Origin: a virus
DNA: 42,936 bases
IMG/VR virus record: IMGVR_UViG_3300032893_000117
Coordinates: 1-42,936 of that record
Strand: one strand, 5' to 3'
Shown here piece by piece: positions 1 to 7,417 of the stretch. How positions within the stretch are numbered: position 1 is the stretch's first letter; every line of letters starts with the position of its first letter. The notes beneath the pieces were generated by a model. That model searched no databases. It saw nothing but the letters and a program-made list of their open reading frames with translations, and was not told the origin of the DNA. The translations under genes and the position numbers were made by a program.

Positions 1-127
1 GGGTGTTCGGCTTAACCAGCATCTTGTTGCCCAGCTTATCCAGTTGCTGCATCAACTGCAGGTCTGCCGCCTGGAGCGGTCCAATGTCGAAGGCAACCGG
101 GGACAACTTGTTCCAGCCGCCACCGAC
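1..127. repeat. Terminal direct repeat, left copy (circular-assembly overlap)
   Basis: Bases 1-127 are identical to 42810-42936. The repeat lies inside the major capsid gene, and joining the ends continues that reading frame. An exact 127-base overlap is what a de Bruijn assembler leaves at the ends of a circular contig built with k=127, so I read it as an assembly overlap rather than a biological terminal repeat. Unique length is then 42,809 bp. Confidence 0.95.
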
Positions 128-888
128 GAACGTCGCGCTCGACAGCGTCCAGGGCCAGTTCGACTCATCCGAGGGCTGCGTTTCCGAGGCAGGGATCGGA
201 TCGTCTCCGTAGGCCCCAGCGGTGCCGATAAACTTCTGCATCGCCCAAGCCTCCATGAGGATCTTCATCTGCTCGCCGCCGTCCTTTGATCGTGTCGCCA
301 CCATGCCGGTGGTCTCATCGTCCCAGAGCTCGCGCTCAAAGGTGTAGATGATACCGTACTTCCAGTTCTTCAACTGGAGGTCAGATCCGACGATTCGTCC
401 TTCGGGGTACGTCTGTCCGCGCAGGATGCGCCGCGGAACGTCTCCACGGTACACCGGAGCGTACAGCTCGATGGCGTGCGAGCTAGGAGCCATCTGGTAG
501 ATGGAATCATAGACCACGTCGACGAGTTCGTAGTACCCGTTGGTGATTGTCGACACCTGGGCACGCAGGAGCTGCTGCAGTGCTCCCTCGGCGTTTGCCT
601 CACGCAGTTTGTAGCACATGTTGTAAACACTTTCGCGGAATTTCTTCTGCGAGAACATCATGTTGGCTTCCTGCGCCTCGTCGTCCCAGAACTTGAACAC
701 CTTCTTGTCCATCACATTCACCCGATAAGCTCGCGCGATGGATTCGGCGAACTTACGCTGGCACGCCTGGTCAAGGCGTTTCTCCATACGACGGTTGGAC
801 TCGCGGAGCCTCGTGTTACGGAGGACGTAGCCCGTACTCTCGTTCTCGGAGAACCAGGTTTCCTTTTTGTCTAATGTATCAGGCATTT
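1..888 (-). CDS. Major capsid protein, N-terminal part (gene crosses contig ends; apparent frameshift)
   Basis: This gene continues past base 1 into 42809-42436 on the circle and would encode about 419 residues, a usual size for an HK97-type capsid protein. The assignment rests on size and on position directly after the protease/scaffold and decoration-like genes; I recognise no diagnostic motif. An ATG at 888 has a strong GGAGG site and starts MPDTLDKKETWFSENE, but that frame stops at 718-720. The long open frame, which begins ..STGYVLRNTRLRESNRR.., is offset at a GA-dinucleotide tract (837-843) and has no ATG, GTG or TTG upstream of the ATG at 787, which lacks a good ribosome site. Dropping two bases, or adding one, in the GA tract would fuse the two frames. 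It could be an assembly or sequencing error, a real mutation, or a real start at 787. The contrast between a good start and the wrong frame is directly visible. Confidence 0.75.
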
Positions 889-901
889 AGGTCCTCCTCC
901 C

Positions 902-1366
902 TTACGCTACGCCGGTCGTCGGGAACTGAGGTTGAATGATGGCCTCAATCATAGTCCCCGTCGCACCAGACACCGTGCCGCCAAACGGAAGGTAGACGTA
1001 ACCGATCGGGTGGGTGTTGCCGCCCACCGTGTTGGTCACCGTCTGCGCATCCGCACCCAAGTACAACGTGTCGCCGTGGTGGTACGTGTCGCCCGCCGTG
1101 GTCTTGAACTTACCCACGCCAGTGCACACCGCCACAACTCCGGGGTCGTACTTCTTCGTCCCGTACAGGTTCAGGAAGCTGGAGTCGTACGCGTACCCAA
1201 CCAAGTAGGCCATGTGCGCGTCAGTATCCGCCGGTTTAATTACGTGCGCGGAAGTGTCCATCCAGACCAGGTCACCCGCATTGATGTCGTAGCTGCCTGT
1301 CGAATCAATGGGGTAAACGTACCCGAACCCTTTGTCAGCGAACCTTGCATTAACTGGAGATGTCAT
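902..1366 (-). CDS. Capsid decoration-like / DUF2190-like protein
   Basis: A 154-residue, Gly/Thr/Val-rich protein without membrane segments, predicted mostly beta. Its opening (..NARFADKGFGYVYPIDS..) and motifs such as ..VVAVCTGVGKFKTTAGDT.. and ..DTLYLGADAQTVTNT.. resemble small capsid-stabilising proteins that control switching between material entry points and barrel-like folds (DUF2190 and lambda D-like groups). It lies between the protease/scaffold gene and the capsid gene, the usual place for a head decoration protein. The start has an AAGGAG site seven bases upstream. The function is inferred from position and composition, since there is no catalytic motif. Confidence 0.5.
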   Translation of the reverse strand: MTSPVNARFADKGFGYVYPIDSTGSYDINAGDLVWMDTSAHVIKPADTDAHMAYLVGYAYDSSFLNLYGTKKYDPGVVAVCTGVGKFKTTAGDTYHHGDTLYLGADAQTVTNTVGGNTHPIGYVYLPFGGTVSGATGTMIEAIIQPQFPTTGVA

Positions 1367-1376
1367 TTATATCTCC

Positions 1377-1988
1377 TTACTCAGAGCAACCAGAGAACAG
1401 GTGGTTCAGGCTGCCCTGATCGCCTTCCTCAGATTCGCTCAGCGGAGCGCCGAACGACACCGGCGTCTCCGACAGTTCACGCTCTTCGCGGATCGACTCG
1501 ACCAAGGCTTGCTTCTCCTCGATCTCCGCTTTAGCCTCCTTAAGGCTGAGCTTCATCAACTTGTCCAAACCCCAAAGTTTCTTTGGGATGTCCGCTTCCT
1601 TCAAGAGACTTTTCAGGTAACCGCGCTTGGACTCCGAAGACTCTTCTTCCTCTTCTTCTTCCTCTTTGGATCCCTCGCTGTCACCATCACTGTCTCCATC
1701 CCCGTCGTCCCCATCGTCCGTAGGGCCATCGTGCTTGATGGTCACGGTCTTGGTCACCTTGTGACCCGGCTTCACACCACCGTGAGGTTCGGGAGCGGCG
1801 TCCGCTTCTTCCTCTTCCCCTGATTCTTCCTCAGCCTCTTCAGCAGCCTTCATCGCTTCCTCCAGAAGCTTGGCCAGATGTGCATCGGACTCGAGAAGTT
1901 TCTTCTTGTTCTTCTCGGCGATGTCCTTATCGGTCAGCGCTTCCTTCAGGGCGGATTGTGCCGCCTTGAGACGCTCAATCACCTTCAT
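1377..1988 (-). CDS. Internal scaffolding protein (in-frame start inside the protease gene)
   Basis: Codon 305 of the protease ORF is an ATG preceded by AAAGGAGA at an ideal distance (1994-2001). It would give a 203-residue protein that starts MKVIERLKAAQSALKEAL and contains only the coiled-coil and acidic region. This mirrors lambda Nu3, the scaffold made from an in-frame start within the protease gene C. The ribosome site is as strong as those of the phage's separate genes, so high-level independent synthesis of the scaffold is expected. The internal start is seen in the sequence; the function is inferred from family architecture and position. Confidence 0.72.
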   Translation of the reverse strand: MKVIERLKAAQSALKEALTDKDIAEKNKKKLLESDAHLAKLLEEAMKAAEEAEEESGEEEEADAAPEPHGGVKPGHKVTKTVTIKHDGPTDDGDDGDGDSDGDSEGSKEEEEEEEESSESKRGYLKSLLKEADIPKKLWGLDKLMKLSLKEAKAEIEEKQALVESIREERELSETPVSFGAPLSESEEGDQGSLNHLFSGCSE

Positions 1989-2900
1989 GCGTGTCTCCTT
2001 TCCTTTCATTAATGCTCCAGCGGCACTTTCCACCAGAGCGGCTAGAAATCTACCGCCCCGTGCGGGGCTCGTCACTTGGTCTACGGAGCCGACTCGGGTG
2101 AACGCTGTCACATATTTAACTTCGAGGGTCTCGTTCTCTACTGTCATGGTGCGGGGCTCGCGGTCGCCGTCGGCCGTGATCGACAGCCCCACATACTCGC
2201 TCTCCGTGTCCGGCATCTCCTGCTTGTAGTGGATGGCGGTGAGGGCCTTCTCGTACGCCAGCCTGCCGGTCTCGGACAAATCGAAGTGCAGCTCGGCGAC
2301 GAGCCCCAGCAGGCCGTCGACGTTCTCGGTGTGCACGTTCTTGAAGTACCCGCACTTGTCGCGGACGCTGCGCTCGGGCCTGTCCTGCGACTCGCTCTCG
2401 GCCTGGTGGTCCAGGAAGCACGGCACGCCCTCGAACAGGGCCGGTCCGGACGATATCGCCTCCGGTCCGTAGTAGTTCATGTCCAGGCGGTTGCCCAGCC
2501 CCTCGGTAATGAGGACGCACTTCACCTTCGGCCCCTCCTGGACCTGGCCAGGAGTGTTGGTGGACGGCAGCGCCTCGATGAGGTTGTAGGGACGGGTGTC
2601 CGTGAACGACTGGTGCTGGAGAGGATTCAAGGGCTCGTCCTCCTTGTGCCAGAACGACTGGCAGTCCTCGCACTCGCAGCCCTCCTCGTGCTCGCGGATG
2701 TCCGTCAGCGGCGGGGTCTTCGACTGCTTCTTCTTGCCCCGCAGGTTCTGCGACAACGACCCCTGACCGTTCGCCTCATCGTTGTAACTGGCCCATGCCA
2801 CGGCAAACGGGTTGTCGATCTTGGGGTTCTTCTTCAAGGCCCGGACCTGCGGCTCGCGTCCCGGCGGCGCCACCTCCATCATCCTCTTCAGCAGTTTCAT
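1377..2900 (-). CDS. Prohead protease fused in frame to a scaffold
   Basis: 507 residues. The first ~300 form a prohead protease domain: LFEGVPCFLDH (His165), the basic patch DRPERSVRDKCGYFKNV (173-189) and YVGLSITADG (Ser240) match the His/Ser layout of capsid maturation proteases of the Mu gpI / S78-like type. A Cys cluster (C75, C77, C80) precedes the domain. From about residue 305 the protein becomes a helical, Lys/Glu-rich coiled coil with two acidic runs (around 350-365 and 415-425), typical of scaffolding proteins. In the lambda C/Nu3 arrangement the protease carries the scaffold as its C-terminus, so it is co-packaged into the prohead and then degraded. The start has a GGGAGG site. 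It is flanked by the 64-aa gene upstream and the decoration-like gene downstream. Confidence 0.82.
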   Translation of the reverse strand: MKLLKRMMEVAPPGREPQVRALKKNPKIDNPFAVAWASYNDEANGQGSLSQNLRGKKKQSKTPPLTDIREHEEGCECEDCQSFWHKEDEPLNPLQHQSFTDTRPYNLIEALPSTNTPGQVQEGPKVKCVLITEGLGNRLDMNYYGPEAISSGPALFEGVPCFLDHQAESESQDRPERSVRDKCGYFKNVHTENVDGLLGLVAELHFDLSETGRLAYEKALTAIHYKQEMPDTESEYVGLSITADGDREPRTMTVENETLEVKYVTAFTRVGSVDQVTSPARGGRFLAALVESAAGALMKGKETRMKVIERLKAAQSALKEALTDKDIAEKNKKKLLESDAHLAKLLEEAMKAAEEAEEESGEEEEADAAPEPHGGVKPGHKVTKTVTIKHDGPTDDGDDGDGDSDGDSEGSKEEEEEEEESSESKRGYLKSLLKEADIPKKLWGLDKLMKLSLKEAKAEIEEKQALVESIREERELSETPVSFGAPLSESEEGDQGSLNHLFSGCSE

Positions 2901-3091
2901 ACGGCCTCCCGGATGTTGTGCCGAAGGTCGTGCTTGACGACCTCCCAGATCTTTACCAGGGACCCGTTCACCACCGATATCTGGAGGTCGCCGTGCTTCC
3001 TGTCCTTCAGCCTCCGGAACGACACGAGGACCATATGCTCCTCCTCAGTTAATCCCGAAGAACTTCTTGAGTCCTCTTGATTCGGTGACAT
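2897..3091 (-). CDS. Small head-region protein, unknown function
   Basis: 64 residues starting MSPNQEDSRSSSGL and rich in Arg/Lys and Val. I chose the ATG at 3091 over one at 3109 because AAAGGAGGA lies seven bases upstream of it. The gene overlaps the end of the preceding 172-aa gene and its stop overlaps the protease start. Its C-terminal half (..HGDLQISVVNGSLVKIWEVVK..) looks like a small beta-alpha fold. I recognise no family. Confidence 0.6.
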   Translation of the reverse strand: MSPNQEDSRSSSGLTEEEHMVLVSFRRLKDRKHGDLQISVVNGSLVKIWEVVKHDLRHNIREAV

Positions 3092-3563
3092 GGACGTCCT
3101 CCTTTCCAACCGTAATAACTAGGTCATTGTCCCTGGAGATAAACGCTCCGTTCGTCAGAACCTGCAGCTCGTTGAACGGGATGGACTTGTGGAACGCGTA
3201 CTGCTCGATGCGAGCCACGAGCGTCTCGAACAGCTTGGCAACGTGCTCGTTGACCCGCAGGACGGCCACCAACGCCGAGTTCTTCGACGCCAGGTACGAT
3301 ATGAAGTCGTTGCGCGGCTGGATAGTCTTCGTCGGGACGAACAGCGAGTTCTGCAGGTAACTGATACGCGCCTGGAACCTGCCGTCCTTCTCGCTGAGGT
3401 CGCTGAACCGAATGGCGTTCAGCTTGAACCCCTTCGACGTGCACTCCAGCACTAACCTGCCGAGCAGCGCCATCAAGACGTTCGCTAGGTCCTCGTTGGA
3501 CTCGATCTTCTGGAGGAGCAAGGGCTTCTTGTCTACCAGTTCCTGCGCTACGGTTTCGCTCAT
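3045..3563 (-). CDS. Head-region protein, unknown function
   Basis: 172 residues, mixed alpha/beta, with no signal peptide or membrane segment. It begins ..ETVAQELVDKKPLLLQKI.. and ends with a basic tail (..ESRGLKKFFGIN). The start overlaps the stop of the 126-aa gene by four bases (ATGA), so the two are probably translationally coupled. It lies between the F-like minor head gene and the protease in the head operon. I do not recognise the family; a virion or assembly role is inferred only from location. Confidence 0.65.
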   Translation of the reverse strand: MSETVAQELVDKKPLLLQKIESNEDLANVLMALLGRLVLECTSKGFKLNAIRFSDLSEKDGRFQARISYLQNSLFVPTKTIQPRNDFISYLASKNSALVAVLRVNEHVAKLFETLVARIEQYAFHKSIPFNELQVLTNGAFISRDNDLVITVGKEDVHVTESRGLKKFFGIN

Positions 3564-3940
3564 TTGATTATCGCCAGCTTCTCTTTCTGGTCCATCTGGA
3601 CCTGCCGCACCTGATCGATCTCAAGGTGCTTGTCGCACAGGCGCTTGCCCTTGTACTCCTTCAGCCGGAAGCGGTTGGGGCAGTAGGCGCAGTGCAGGAT
3701 TCCCTCCGAGTCCAGGAAGCTCATGAGCGCCGCGACGGCCCTGGCGTTGATGTTGGTCTCGATCATGTCGGCCAGTCCGCTGTCCTTGTCCCGCCAGAGG
3801 TAGTTAAAGATCCAGCTCGCGGCCCGCTGCTTCCAGTAAACCCACCACCTTTTATGGGACTTGGCTAGGAATACCAAACCGAAAATAAATACTGATCCAA
3901 TACCCAATAAATACCAACCAGCTTCTTTCGGTATATTCAT
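3560..3940 (-). CDS. Membrane-anchored protein with a Cys/His zinc-binding motif
   Basis: 126 residues. Residues 8-26 form one strong membrane segment (..YLLGIGSVFIFGLVFLA..), followed by a basic-aromatic stop-transfer region (KSHKRWWVYWKQR). The C-terminal half carries CAYC at about 84-87 and C-DKH at about 101-104, a likely zinc-binding CxxC..CxxH knuckle. An inner-membrane protein inside a head operon is unusual. It may direct prohead assembly to the membrane or act on host functions late in infection. It overlaps its neighbours by one and four bases. Confidence 0.6.
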   Translation of the reverse strand: MNIPKEAGWYLLGIGSVFIFGLVFLAKSHKRWWVYWKQRAASWIFNYLWRDKDSGLADMIETNINARAVAALMSFLDSEGILHCAYCPNRFRLKEYKGKRLCDKHLEIDQVRQVQMDQKEKLAIIK

Positions 3941-4941
3941 TACTCAGACCTTACCGCGAAACCCTGCCCGCTCTTCCACTTGCCGAAGTCCACGATGGCC
4001 TGCGCCGCGATCTTGCCGTCGTCTCCACGGATGACAAGCGAGTTCGGGACCAGGCCCTGCGCCATCATGTCCCGCGCGAGCTTTCGGTCTGCGTCGTCCC
4101 CCGATCGCAGCAGTTCCACGTAGCTCCTTGGTACGACTAATGTGTAGCAGTTGCAGTTCGGGTGAAGTGGAGGGTAGGCGTCGTCTTCGTCGATCGGAGT
4201 ACCGTCCAGTTCACTGCAATCATCGCACACGCGAAGATCACCGCGAGTTTTCCACACCTCTTCGTCGACACTGTCACCGTTCAAATCGGCGAGGTCCGAC
4301 GCCGCTGAGGAAACCGCTGCCAAATTCTCATAGTTCATGATGCCGTCGATCGCGTTCCACAGCGGCTTGCTCGGCGTGCCGGCACGGGTGGCGTCCACCT
4401 CATCCATGGCGTCACGGATACTGCTCTGGTTCATGGCGCCGAGCATCAGGTTATGGGACAGCGCGTCCTCCCATGCGTCGGACCACTGGGACCACCGGCT
4501 CACCCAGTCCTGCCCGTACTTCGACACCGCCACGCCAACCTCGATCGCGGACTCGTGTAGGATGCGATGCTTGGGGATCGCGATTTTGTAGGAGGGAGGC
4601 GTAACCATGTCCAGCATCCAGGCGTGCCGCAGCATGGCCTCGTTGTAGGTGTCGTTGAACGCCTTCTTCGCCAACGCCACGCCCTGCGCCTGGAACTGCT
4701 CCAGCGACCCGCGCAACCGGCTGCGGAGATAAGGGAGGAACGGGCGCAGTTCGTTCGCCGTCCACGTTTCCTTCCTGGAGCAGTGCCGGTACGCCTCGGC
4801 GATATGCGCCATGAGGTCGCGGCGGATGCTCATCCAGGTCTTCATCACCTGGTTCTTGCCCGTCTCCTGCACACGGTCCAGTGCCGACAGCGTCTCGTAG
4901 TACAGTCGTGACAGGGTCGATGATTGCTTCGGGTATCCCAT
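3940..4941 (-). CDS. Minor head morphogenesis protein (Mu gpF / SPP1 gp7-like)
   Basis: 333 residues: a mainly helical N-terminal region followed near residues 245-285 by the hallmark of the Mu F / SPP1 gp7 group, LRVCDDCSELDG..PPLHPNCNCY, which combines CxxC with an HPNCxC motif and probably binds zinc. In related phages this protein sits on or near the portal and is needed for head assembly or for ejecting DNA. It lies two genes downstream of the portal, as in many siphoviruses. The ATG start is separated from the upstream zinc-ribbon gene by no spacer. Confidence 0.78.
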   Translation of the reverse strand: MGYPKQSSTLSRLYYETLSALDRVQETGKNQVMKTWMSIRRDLMAHIAEAYRHCSRKETWTANELRPFLPYLRSRLRGSLEQFQAQGVALAKKAFNDTYNEAMLRHAWMLDMVTPPSYKIAIPKHRILHESAIEVGVAVSKYGQDWVSRWSQWSDAWEDALSHNLMLGAMNQSSIRDAMDEVDATRAGTPSKPLWNAIDGIMNYENLAAVSSAASDLADLNGDSVDEEVWKTRGDLRVCDDCSELDGTPIDEDDAYPPLHPNCNCYTLVVPRSYVELLRSGDDADRKLARDMMAQGLVPNSLVIRGDDGKIAAQAIVDFGKWKSGQGFAVRSE

Positions 4942-5184
4942 TTATCCCTTAGTCGACTTGTTGGTGTTCGCCGCTTGCGGTGCCGCAGCCACCTTGCTCG
5001 GCGGCTTGTACGTCTCGCTGGTCACCGACTTCAAGGTCGTCTTCGCGGTGGGGGAGTCGATCACGTACCGGCAATACGGGCACCGCAAGTACTCCGTCTG
5101 CGGGGTCGCAGTCTTGCCAAACGACGCCACTTCGATCACCAGAAGCTCTCCGTCGTTGGGGCACGTGTACACATTCGTCGCCAT
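4942..5184 (-). CDS. Zinc-ribbon protein between portal and F-like protein
   Basis: 80 residues with CPNDGE near the N-terminus and LRCPYCRY around residue 34. This looks like a degenerate zinc ribbon in which the first cysteine pair has become C..D. The second half is a Thr/Ala/Pro/Lys-rich tail (..PPSKVAAAPQAANTNKS..). The start has a GGAGGG site. Small proteins of this kind commonly follow portal genes in siphoviruses of unclassified groups; the function is unknown. Confidence 0.6.
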   Translation of the reverse strand: MATNVYTCPNDGELLVIEVASFGKTATPQTEYLRCPYCRYVIDSPTAKTTLKSVTSETYKPPSKVAAAPQAANTNKSTKG

Positions 5185-5192
5185 GATCCCTC

Positions 5193-7121
5193 CTACAGGT
5201 TCGTGATGTTGTCTTCCAAGTCCTGCTTGCCGTCGCCGTGGATGTCCGACCCGCCCTGCCCGCCGATCGCGTTCTCTGGCCCCTCGTCTTCCGGTTTCCC
5301 ACCGGCGCCATTGCGTCCGGCCGGTGCAGGCATCGGCCCAAGAATGTCGCCACGCGCTTGCTCGTTCTTCAATTGCTGCTGCTGCTCGTTATAATCGTAG
5401 GTAGAAATTCCCATTTCCTGAGAGTACAAGGTGCCAGCCGTTTCTCTGGAGATGAATCCTTCTTGTAAACCCGTTTGAATGTTGGCCACGGCTTCGCTCG
5501 TCGTATCCTTCGTTATTGACGGGAACGTGAACTCGACGTCCTCATCGTCGTAGTCGAGTCCGTTCTTCTCGCACACATGCTCGAACAGGCGGTGCAGCAG
5601 ATACTCGATGTCTGACTGGCCGTCCTCGATCACCTTCGTGAACGGCTCCGCCGCGACAAGAGCTGTCGCCCTTGAACCGCCGCCCATAGCGATCACGTTG
5701 AAGAAGTCCTTGGGGAATCCGAGTGCCGTAGCTATGAAAGCGAGGATGGCATCACCGGCTGTTGAACCTCCGCCACGACCCGTGGCACCTTGTGCGGCCG
5801 AGACGACCGTACGCTCCACCGCCTCGTTGTGCACGAACTGGTTGCCGCTGCCGTTCGGAATGGAGCTGTACGCGCTTATGAAAGCAGACACGTCTCCGGC
5901 CCCACCCTTGATCTTGACATCCCATGCGTAGTCGGCCAGCATCTGCTCGCGCGTGACCTGCGCATTGTACAGGTCCTTGATGCGTTTGAGCCAGCCCAGC
6001 GTGGAGAACAGGGTCGACCGTCCGCGCTTCTCGAAGCTGGTGCAGTTCTTCTTCGTGTGGAGGACCTGGGAGTAGGGGATCTGCTCGATGATGTAGTCCT
6101 GGGGCCGCACGTCCTTCGACCCCGGCGCACCCTTCACATCAAAACCGGTGAACATCTGCCACTGCGTCGGGTAGCTGCGATAGTAGTAGTAGACATTGCT
6201 GATATCGGTGGGCTGCGTCACGATCTCCCACACCGTCGCCGGGTGGATGGACTGGTAGTTCTGGAGGTTGATCATCTGCTCGCCGAAGATGTGGCCCTCG
6301 CGCACCCAGTATTTACTGAGGCGCTGCCGCAGGTTGACCCCCTTCGCGAAGTCCTCCCACAGCTTCTCCTTCTTGTCGAAGTCCTTCGCCTTCTTGTTCA
6401 CCTTCCAGTCGAACCTACGTCCGAGGGTGTACTCCGCCAGAGCATTTATAGCACGGTGCCCGATCGGGTTGTGGTTCCAAGCCTCGAACGCATATGCCAT
6501 TTGCTTGAGCATGTCGGACAAGTACATCTGCGCATAGAAATATCCACCGAGGAGCGGCGCGTACTCCGTGTACTGGTTAGGATCATACGGACCATACGTT
6601 TGCTCCTGCCCCCAGCCATAAGGAAGGCCCGTATTGAAGTCCTCCTTCATCGGCATGCGGCGCGACTCCCTCAGCTTCCTCAATGCCGCGCCGGTCTGGT
6701 CGAACTTCTGCATGAATCGCTCGTGCCCGAACACTGGGACAATGCGGAACGGTTTCTTCGACTCCTTCAGGACCTTCCCGCCGCCGTTGAACTTCGCCTC
6801 GAACAGATAGGCGGTGTGCACACGCGCCTCGCCAGCGGCCACCTTCCTCATGAACCAATTTGGGGTTATGGAGGTTTCAGGATCGAAGCGCTCCGCTTCC
6901 TTCGTGTACTTCTCCGGGTCGAAGTCAAGGTCCTGACGACCTGGCATAGATCGTGCGGCCGGAGCATAATGCTCGAGGATAGATGCACCCTTCACATCCT
7001 CGCCGAAGTTCGTGGCATCGAAGTGGTCGCCGGGAGATGATTCGAACCTTGTATTGCGCCAAGCTTCTTGTGCCTGCTTGACGGAGCACTTTATGCGGCG
7101 AAAGTAGTCTCGGAGATTCAT
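5193..7121 (-). CDS. Portal protein
   Basis: 642 residues, a normal portal length. The middle region has the helical and beta 'wing/stem' pattern typical of portals (..WNHNPIGHRAINALAEYTLGR.., ..ALGFPKDFFNVIAMGGGSRATAL..), and a long Gln-rich helix at residues ~580-600 leads into a flexible Gly/Asp-rich C-terminus. In portals the phrase around ..GFPKDFFN.. followed by a Gly/Ser loop and ..EPFTKVIEDGQ.. lies near the crown helix. The gene lies one small gene after TerL and precedes the head genes, as expected for the dodecameric ring that docks the terminase. The start overlaps the upstream gene's stop by one base. Confidence 0.85.
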   Translation of the reverse strand: MNLRDYFRRIKCSVKQAQEAWRNTRFESSPGDHFDATNFGEDVKGASILEHYAPAARSMPGRQDLDFDPEKYTKEAERFDPETSITPNWFMRKVAAGEARVHTAYLFEAKFNGGGKVLKESKKPFRIVPVFGHERFMQKFDQTGAALRKLRESRRMPMKEDFNTGLPYGWGQEQTYGPYDPNQYTEYAPLLGGYFYAQMYLSDMLKQMAYAFEAWNHNPIGHRAINALAEYTLGRRFDWKVNKKAKDFDKKEKLWEDFAKGVNLRQRLSKYWVREGHIFGEQMINLQNYQSIHPATVWEIVTQPTDISNVYYYYRSYPTQWQMFTGFDVKGAPGSKDVRPQDYIIEQIPYSQVLHTKKNCTSFEKRGRSTLFSTLGWLKRIKDLYNAQVTREQMLADYAWDVKIKGGAGDVSAFISAYSSIPNGSGNQFVHNEAVERTVVSAAQGATGRGGGSTAGDAILAFIATALGFPKDFFNVIAMGGGSRATALVAAEPFTKVIEDGQSDIEYLLHRLFEHVCEKNGLDYDDEDVEFTFPSITKDTTSEAVANIQTGLQEGFISRETAGTLYSQEMGISTYDYNEQQQQLKNEQARGDILGPMPAPAGRNGAGGKPEDEGPENAIGGQGGSDIHGDGKQDLEDNITNL

Positions 7122-7417
7122 TAATCTCCCATGAACCCCTTCGTGTGCAGATGCCGGAGGAATTGTTTCGTCGCATTAATCTTCTTAAAAGCATGATCAA
7201 CGTCGGCTTGTGTGCGGGCTTTCACCAACTCCGTTTGGTGAAGCTTCAACTTCGCATGCTGCGCATCAATGACAGACTTCGAACGTTGCACGTTCTTGTT
7301 GCTGCCTATATGCACAGCACCACAATCTTGGCAACTTGAGAATCTACCGCGCTCGTCATAGTACGGATTGCCTTGTTCTAACAATACCATTTTTCGAAGC
7401 AACAGGTCTTTCATCAT
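7121..7417 (-). CDS. Small Cys-containing basic protein between TerL and portal
   Basis: 98 residues, basic and helical, with a short CQDCG motif near residue 30 (..FSSCQDCGAVHIGSNK..) and a Lys/His-rich coiled region after it. The DNA is poorer in GC than the flanking TerL and portal genes. It starts with tandem ATG codons overlapping the TerL stop. It could be a small zinc-binding accessory to packaging or a recently gained gene. I recognise no family. Confidence 0.6.
   Translation of the reverse strand: MMKDLLLRKMVLLEQGNPYYDERGRFSSCQDCGAVHIGSNKNVQRSKSVIDAQHAKLKLHQTELVKARTQADVDHAFKKINATKQFLRHLHTKGFMGD

Noticed and set aside
2076-3080. Long plus-strand frame opposite the protease/scaffold gene.
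   Set aside because: Antisense shadow of a GC-rich gene; no ribosome site and composition of a shadow (Arg/Leu/Val/His-rich).
5790-7040. 416-aa plus-strand frame opposite the portal gene.
   Set aside because: Antisense shadow; the portal frame is coherent and lies in a full late operon.
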